Positions 59,058 to 64,000 of a DNA stretch of 64,000 nt are shown here, piece after piece. The position numbers and the translations under genes are program-made. The stretch lies in contig NW_012236514.1 in NCBI RefSeq assembly GCF_000787575.1, positions 558,001 through 622,000 on the forward strand. The letters run 5' to 3'. The DNA comes from Acytostelium subglobosum LB1 (lineage: Eukaryota > Evosea > Eumycetozoa > Acytosteliales > Acytosteliaceae). Every line of letters begins with the position of its first letter. Within the stretch, counting starts at the first letter, position 1. Under the pieces are notes generated by a model that saw only the letters and a program-made list of their open reading frames with translations, did not search any database and had not been told where the DNA came from.

Positions 59058-59103
59058 CCCCAACCCTTACCCTTGCCCTTACCCTTACCCTTGCCCTAAC
59101 CCA
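59058..59103. repeat. telomere-like CCCTTA/CCCTTG/CCCTAA tract
   Basis: Seven or so consecutive hexamers of the type CCCTTA, CCCTTG and CCCTAA, i.e. TAAGGG-like on the minus strand. It lies upstream of the DUF4602-like gene and just past the sphingomyelinase stop. Units differ by one base, so it is degenerate. Confidence 0.7.
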
Positions 59104-59176
59104 AGCATATCTTGTGTAACATTACATTGATAAATGTTTATAAATAGATTGTATGATCCATGGATGGTAGTATGTC

Positions 59177-60463
59177 CTACATGTTGTTGTTGTTGATGTC
59201 AAACTTGAGTGATGTTGATACTCCATAATGATCACTCAATTGGCTGAAAGGGAAGCCTTCAATGAAGAATGGCTCGACTCGTGTGCTGCCTGGTACGCGA
59301 CATTGTTGATTGGTCTCTTGTTGTTGCTTGTAGGCTGACATGGTGAAGTTTTTGGTGGAGGCTGGTACACGGTGCAGTTGAAGAATGTAGTCCAGTCGCT
59401 TCATGCAGCATAGATCATTCTGTCCAGTGAGTGCTGTCTCTCTAGCGTGCAGCGTTCCATTGATGTCCAATGTATCGCCGACTGTTGGTGGATGAATGCC
59501 CTTGGTGTCCTCTGTCAACCAGTCGGACAGCTCAAACAGCTTGACACGTGATGAGTTGTCCGACGTGGGCCTGGTACAGAGCAGATCGACCATCTCGCGA
59601 TACTCTGCACTGGATGTCGCGTTTGGGTCTGATGTTCTGGAGTTGACGTTCAGGTCGCCAGCCAGAATGATGGGATGCTTGTCGTCCTTGGTCTTATCGT
59701 GAATAAACTCGCGCAGCTGGTTCATTTGTACAACGCGCACTGAATCATTCCTGAGGTTCTCATCTGGGATACCACCAGGTGCGCGTTGGTATGATGCCTG
59801 CATGTGTGTAGAGAAGAGATGCAAGTATTGCTTCTGCTTCTCAATCTCAATCTTGGTGTATAGTGCTCCCTTTGATGCAAGCATGTCGCTGTCGACACCC
59901 TGCGCATAGAGTTGGTAGTCCTGCTCGACGATGGGGTACTTGGAGATAACGACCAGGCCGCCATCCACCAGATAGGTCGACCGCAGGTAGGGCGGGTGAG
60001 GCGAGGCAGCCGTATGAACGAATCCTTGCGTCTTTGCACGCTCAAGGAATCGACGTTGTCTGTAGGAGAATGAGGAGAACAGTTCTTGGAAGCAGCAAAT
60101 GTCGAATTGTCCAATGATTGATGTGTCCAAGCGCGTGAACTTTGAGTGGCCAGCGGCCATGTCTGGTGAGAGTGGCGTGGCGCTAGGTGCCGGGATCTTG
60201 GGTGGACGAGGCGAGCGCCATGGTGAGAGGTAGGGTATGGATGGGAAGCGATCCTTGTCCACCGAGTACACAGTGTAAGGTACACCGGAAGCTGATGCAA
60301 AAGCCTTGTTCAATCTCTCAGCGTTCAACTCTGTTGAGATCAAACATTCCAATCGTTCATCCTTAAAGTCATTATAATTTGTTCTTATACCAGGTGGTCT
60401 AACAAATACATTATAAGTAAGTAGACGTAGTTTCAAATTGATCTGTGGTAGTGTTTCCTCCAT
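59177..60463 (-). CDS. neutral sphingomyelinase-like phosphodiesterase
   Basis: Single-exon 428-residue member of the endonuclease/exonuclease/phosphatase superfamily. Catalytic landmarks in order: LLTYNVFVRPPGI (Asn), ICCFQELFSSFSYRQRR (metal-binding Glu), LHLFSTHMQASY, LAGDLNVNSR (Asp/Asn pair) and LSDHYGVSTSL (general-base His). The spacing and the VFVRPPGIRTN start fit secreted/soluble neutral sphingomyelinases of the SMPD2/bacterial type, which hydrolyse sphingomyelin or inositol-phosphoceramide to ceramide. There is no signal peptide and no C-terminal TM, so it is probably cytosolic or membrane-associated. An inositol-phosphatase-like role cannot be excluded. Confidence 0.88.
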   Translation of the reverse strand: MEETLPQINLKLRLLTYNVFVRPPGIRTNYNDFKDERLECLISTELNAERLNKAFASASGVPYTVYSVDKDRFPSIPYLSPWRSPRPPKIPAPSATPLSPDMAAGHSKFTRLDTSIIGQFDICCFQELFSSFSYRQRRFLERAKTQGFVHTAASPHPPYLRSTYLVDGGLVVISKYPIVEQDYQLYAQGVDSDMLASKGALYTKIEIEKQKQYLHLFSTHMQASYQRAPGGIPDENLRNDSVRVVQMNQLREFIHDKTKDDKHPIILAGDLNVNSRTSDPNATSSAEYREMVDLLCTRPTSDNSSRVKLFELSDWLTEDTKGIHPPTVGDTLDINGTLHARETALTGQNDLCCMKRLDYILQLHRVPASTKNFTMSAYKQQQETNQQCRVPGSTRVEPFFIEGFPFSQLSDHYGVSTSLKFDINNNNM

Positions 60464-61385
60464 CTATCTCTCTATCTCTTTCTCGATTTGTATGTGTTTG
60501 TATGTTTGTATAATGTATGTGTATGTATTTGTTATGTGTATGTGTATGAAGGAATATGTATAAGTGACTCCTCTATCTCTATCTTGACTGGACCAGCTGA
60601 CACTCTAGTCTAGACTCTTGCGATGTCTTGGTTTCCAACCCCATTGCGTGATCCTTTCAAACAAACACTCTACACACACCAACATTCACACACTTTCAGT
60701 TTCAAACACAACTGACACTTTGTTTGCTCAACTACAAAGATACAAAGGTGTGGTTGATTCGTAGAAGAGACAACAACATGTCGACAGAAGCCAACCCCAT
60801 GTCTACGAATGACACTGTTACCATTTAGACATTCACTAAACTCACATTGTAAATGTATTAAGATATTAAAGGAGATATATATAATATGACTTTAGAGATT
60901 GATATTGATCATCTAGTCACACCAAAACTAAAGAAAGCTGACAATGAATGGAGTTGATCAGTAAATCATGATTTCATACACTCGTCTCTCGTGACAAGTT
61001 AGGTAATAGTTTGTTTGACAGTTGTTTATTATGCCCGCTACCTCGATGACACTCTTTTACCTGCAAATATCATGAAGTTGTTCATGTCTCTGTACGCCCA
61101 TCATCCAAAATGGCATGCCGTTTCGACAAACAAGGGTCTATCCTTGGCCTTCCGTAGGCCTAGAAAAGAAGTCGATCAAATAGTCAGTTTGCCCGAATCA
61201 GACAAGTGTCTCTTGTTGGCCCATGACGAGCCCATGTCTCTGGCACTGGCTACTAAAATTCGTTCCCTCCATCAATGAGGGAACTAATGTAGTAAGTAAA
61301 TGTATGATGAAGCTACTTAAACCAGGATCCTCGTCAAGGGTCAACTTAAATCACCATCCCATCTCCTTATTATCTCTAGATAATC
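60464..61385. other. intergenic region, promoter of CBM49/heptad gene
   Basis: About 920 bases. The first part is the sphingomyelinase promoter with GTATGT repeats. The stretch 61100-61260 is related to 62935-63085 ahead of the second copy, so it is part of the duplicated unit. Small frames in it are not supported. Confidence 0.45.
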
Positions 61386-62462
61386 ATGTCTACTACAACC
61401 TCCACATTGCTTATTGCTACACTCTGTGTCTTGTTTACCTTTGGCACCATTGCCAACGCTTGGAAGCCAGAGGATGTCCAAATCAACTGCTATTTGAACT
61501 CTCAATGGAGAGATTTTAACAACAAGAACTGGTCCTCCTACGACTGTGTCATCAACAATGAAGCTCCAATGCCAATCAACGACCTCTGGCTCGTCTACTC
61601 TGGATCGTCCCGTCCATCAACAATGTGGGGTGGTCTCAACGTTCGCAACGCCACGGCCAACATCTTCCAGTTGGATCAATGGTCAAGACCAATCCGTGTC
61701 AGCAGCCGTGTGAACTTTGGCTACACTGTCAACTCGTTCGAGTCTGCCAACTGGTCCGTCCTCAACATTTCGAGACTGTTGTCCAGTGAGGAGCAGATGT
61801 GGATTGCCATCGATGAGATCAGATTGGTTGCCCAGGACGCCAAGGCAATTGCCATGGAAGCCAGAACCATTGCCACTGAAGCCAAGAATATTGCCGCCGA
61901 TGCCAAGAACATTTCCAACGAAGCAAAGGCTATTGCTGCTGACGCCAAGTCAATTGCCGCCGAGGCCAATATCATTGCCGCTGAGGCCAAGGCATATTCC
62001 ATGCGTGCCAACAACCTCTCTACTGAGACCCAGCCCATTGCCAATGAGGCAAAGAACATTGCCCTCCTAGCCAACTCGGCTTCAATTGAAGCCGCTTTGA
62101 AGTTGGCCGAGGCTCAAAGAGCTGCTTTGATGAACCAGTACCTCATCCAGAACTTGACGGCCACTCAGTCTGGTGATATGCAACAAGTTATGCTGCAGCT
62201 CCAAACTATGACAACTAAGGCTAAAGAAGAATATGAGGCAATGATGAAGAGGGTCCAAGAGCAAATGGCCGATTCAAAGAATGAAATCATTGGAAACATG
62301 AGAGGTGAGGCTGAGGATGTCGCTCGTAAGATTCTCGAACAAATGGCCACAACAACCTCAACTACTACCTCGCCTGCCACGACCATCTCCACTACATCAA
62401 CTTCCTCTACTACTGGATCAACCTCCACCACGTCCACAGAAGTACCAACCACCACGGCATAA
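61386..62462 (+). CDS. secreted CBM49-like domain plus heptad-repeat protein
   Basis: Single-exon 358-residue secreted protein. Signal peptide LLIATLCVLFTFGTIANA, then a CBM49-like cellulose-binding domain (~27-130: INCYLNSQWRDFNNKNWSSY … SVLNISRLL). From ~150 to ~255 about 14 seven-residue units of consensus AKxIAxE/D form a continuous, charged-alanine coiled coil. A second coil and a Thr/Ser-rich tail (TTTSTTTSP, STTGSTSTTS) follow, probably O-glycosylated. In dictyostelids CBM49 proteins coat cellulose of the stalk, spore or cyst wall; the coil would make this a rod-like cross-linker (inference). The second copy starts 743 bases downstream. Confidence 0.85.
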   Translation: MSTTTSTLLIATLCVLFTFGTIANAWKPEDVQINCYLNSQWRDFNNKNWSSYDCVINNEAPMPINDLWLVYSGSSRPSTMWGGLNVRNATANIFQLDQWSRPIRVSSRVNFGYTVNSFESANWSVLNISRLLSSEEQMWIAIDEIRLVAQDAKAIAMEARTIATEAKNIAADAKNISNEAKAIAADAKSIAAEANIIAAEAKAYSMRANNLSTETQPIANEAKNIALLANSASIEAALKLAEAQRAALMNQYLIQNLTATQSGDMQQVMLQLQTMTTKAKEEYEAMMKRVQEQMADSKNEIIGNMRGEAEDVARKILEQMATTTSTTTSPATTISTTSTSSTTGSTSTTSTEVPTTTA

Positions 62463-63204
62463 ATAATAAACTAGAAATCTTTCATTCATTCATTCATTCA
62501 TTCTAACTCTTGGTAAAGATAATACATCTTCATAGTTGTCGCCTGTCCTGTATTCTTGTTGCAATGGTTATCATTCATTGATTAGATCGACAGCAACAAT
62601 CAACAACATTATCAACAACAATAGAGATTGTATCAATTCAATCAATCAATTGTATAAGTCAACAAGTACATGTTGTTCGCACAAGACGATGATGATTACT
62701 ATTTATTTAATGAGGACCATACCAGTTGTTATCAGCGATTGTTGAAAGACAACTGAGATATTTTGGGAGAACAGGGCTTGCAGATCACCAATGACCAATC
62801 AAAAACGCACCTCATTTGTCAATGGAATGAAACGTCGGCGTTGCAACGAATCATGACACCACAGTGGGACAGAACCATCACGACACTCATTAGCCTGCAA
62901 AGATCATTTAAGTTACTCGCAACGTTCTGCGCCCAAACTTCCAAAATGGCATGGATAACAAGACTCCTCCACAGGGACATTTCAGTCAATCAATTAGTCA
63001 GTTTGCCTGATTACCCAAGTGTCTCTTGTTGGTCCATGACGATCCCATGTCTCAGTCTAGACTAGTGGCACTCGCTACTTAAGTAACTTCCCTCATTGAT
63101 GGAACACATATGTAAGTGTTGCCTTCATAAGCCAGCTCAAAAGACGGATGTCCATCTTACTTCTCCACGCAACCCTATATCCTAATTATTATCTCTAGAA
63201 AATC
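62463..63204. other. spacer between tandem copies, duplicated promoter
   Basis: Begins with an ATTC pentamer-like run (~62483-62502). The part from ~62935 on matches the region upstream of copy 1, including gtgtctcttgttgg and a preceding ccaaaatggcatg. No gene supported. Confidence 0.5.
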
Positions 63205-64000
63205 ATGTCCTCAACTACCACCTCCACATTGCTTATTTCCACACTCTGTGTCTTGTTTGCTTTTGGCACCTTTGCCAATGCTTGGAAGCCAGAAGATGTC
63301 CAGATCAACTGCTATTTGAACTCTCAATGGAGAGACTTTAACAACAAGAACTGGTCCTCCTACGACTGTCATCAACAACGAAGCTCCAATGCCAATCAAC
63401 GACCTCTGGCTCGTCTACTCTGGATCGTCCCGTCCATCAACAATGTGGGGTGGCCTCAACGTTCGCAACGCCACTGCCAACATCTTCCAGTTGGATCAAT
63501 GGTCCAAACCAATCCGTGTCAGTAGCCGAGTGAACTTTGGTTACACTGTCAACTCGTTCGAGTCTGCCAACTGGTCTGTCCTCAACATTTCCAGACTGTT
63601 GTCCAGTGAGGAACAGATGTGGATCGCAATCGATGAGATCAGATTGGTTGCCCAGGATGCCAAGGCCATTGCCATTGAAGCCAGAACCATTGCCACTGAA
63701 GCAAAGTCAATTGCCGCCGATGCCAAGACCATTTCCAACGAAGCCAAGTACATTGCTGCTGAAGCCAAGTCTATTGCCGCCGAAGCCAAGACCATTGCCG
63801 CCGAGGCCAAGGCGTTTGCCATGCGTGCCAACAACCTTTCTACTGAGACTCAGCCCATCGCCAATGAGGCAAGGGACCTCGCCCTCCAAGCCAACATGAC
63901 TTCAATTGAAGCCAACTTGCAGATGCTAGAGGCACAAAGAGCTGCTATGTTGAACTCGATTCGCCTAGACTACTTGAACTTCACGATGACCAATGATCAG
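63205..64000 (+). pseudogene. second CBM49/heptad copy, frameshifted, cut by window end
   Basis: About 90% identical to the upstream copy. The signal peptide and first 55 residues are intact, but two bases (gt) are missing after the Cys codon at 63367-63369 (tcctacgactgt|catcaac against tacgactgtgtcatcaac in copy 1). The native frame is lost after WSSYDC and the direct product would be 106 residues. Downstream, the other frame still encodes INNEAPMPINDLWLVYSG and the AKxIAxE heptads without further damage up to the window edge, so the lesion is recent or a sequence error. Confidence 0.8.

Noticed and set aside
61721-62074. Alanine-rich minus-strand frame opposite the heptads
   Set aside because: A mirror of the AKxIAxE codon repeat, without start context or domain.

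Overview
The window looks like nuclear DNA of a dictyostelid social amoeba with fairly balanced base composition in its genes. The evidence is the gene content (B-box/kelch proteins, an F-box protein with FNIP-like repeats, TIG+EGF surface receptors, a CBM49-like cellulose-binding secreted protein, a dictyostelid-type ankyrin-like protein), Asn/Gln/Thr/Asp homopolymers, very short GT-AG introns with GTATGT or GTAAGT donors, and AT-rich spacers full of TGAT/TCAA tetranucleotides. The species cannot be named from sequence alone. No rRNA, tRNA, CRISPR array or transposon was recognised. Gene models were joined by hand from reading frame, splice sites and phase; most close exactly (a whole number of codons).

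Layout. 1-3.1 kb: decaying tandem array of B-box/kelch genes (one cut by the window edge, one with an in-frame stop, one remnant). 3.5-5.2 kb: secreted protein. 5.5-12.6 kb: QCR2-like complex III core protein, a zf-PARP/UDG-like/FHA/PBZ protein, COQ5, and a PhyH-type dioxygenase. 12.9-18.6 kb: F-box/FNIP-like gene and an LRR-TIG-EGF receptor with one repeat per exon. 19-28.5 kb: membrane protein, THUMPD1/Tan1, centrin-like protein, PIG-O, GPN2, GFA/CENP-V-like protein. 29.2-36.4 kb: ankyrin-like protein and a second receptor (lectin-like domain, TIG, EGF, TM). 36.4-37.4 kb: GC-rich hairpin-bearing island, possibly a non-coding RNA gene. 37.4-45 kb: DNA ligase I, SF3B4, a double-CDGSH protein, a PH-PH-FHA protein. 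45.6-51.6 kb: a 1,953-residue P-loop/F-box/LRR protein. 52.4-60.5 kb: guanylate kinase, TRAPPC10, a small basic DUF4602-like protein, neutral sphingomyelinase-like enzyme. 61.4 kb to the end: two tandem CBM49-plus-heptad secreted proteins, the second frameshifted.

Most genes are housekeeping: respiration and ubiquinone (QCR2, COQ5), DNA replication and repair (LIG1, the UDG-like fusion), tRNA and mRNA maturation (THUMPD1, SF3B4), GPI anchors (PIG-O), vesicle tethering (TRAPPC10), nucleotide metabolism (GMPK). Between them lie lineage-specific cell-surface and ubiquitin-adaptor families. The most unusual item is the 783-residue zf-PARP/UDG/FHA/PBZ protein, whose uracil-DNA glycosylase domain has lost its catalytic Asp and His and so appears to be a pseudoenzyme inside a poly(ADP-ribose)-linked scaffold.
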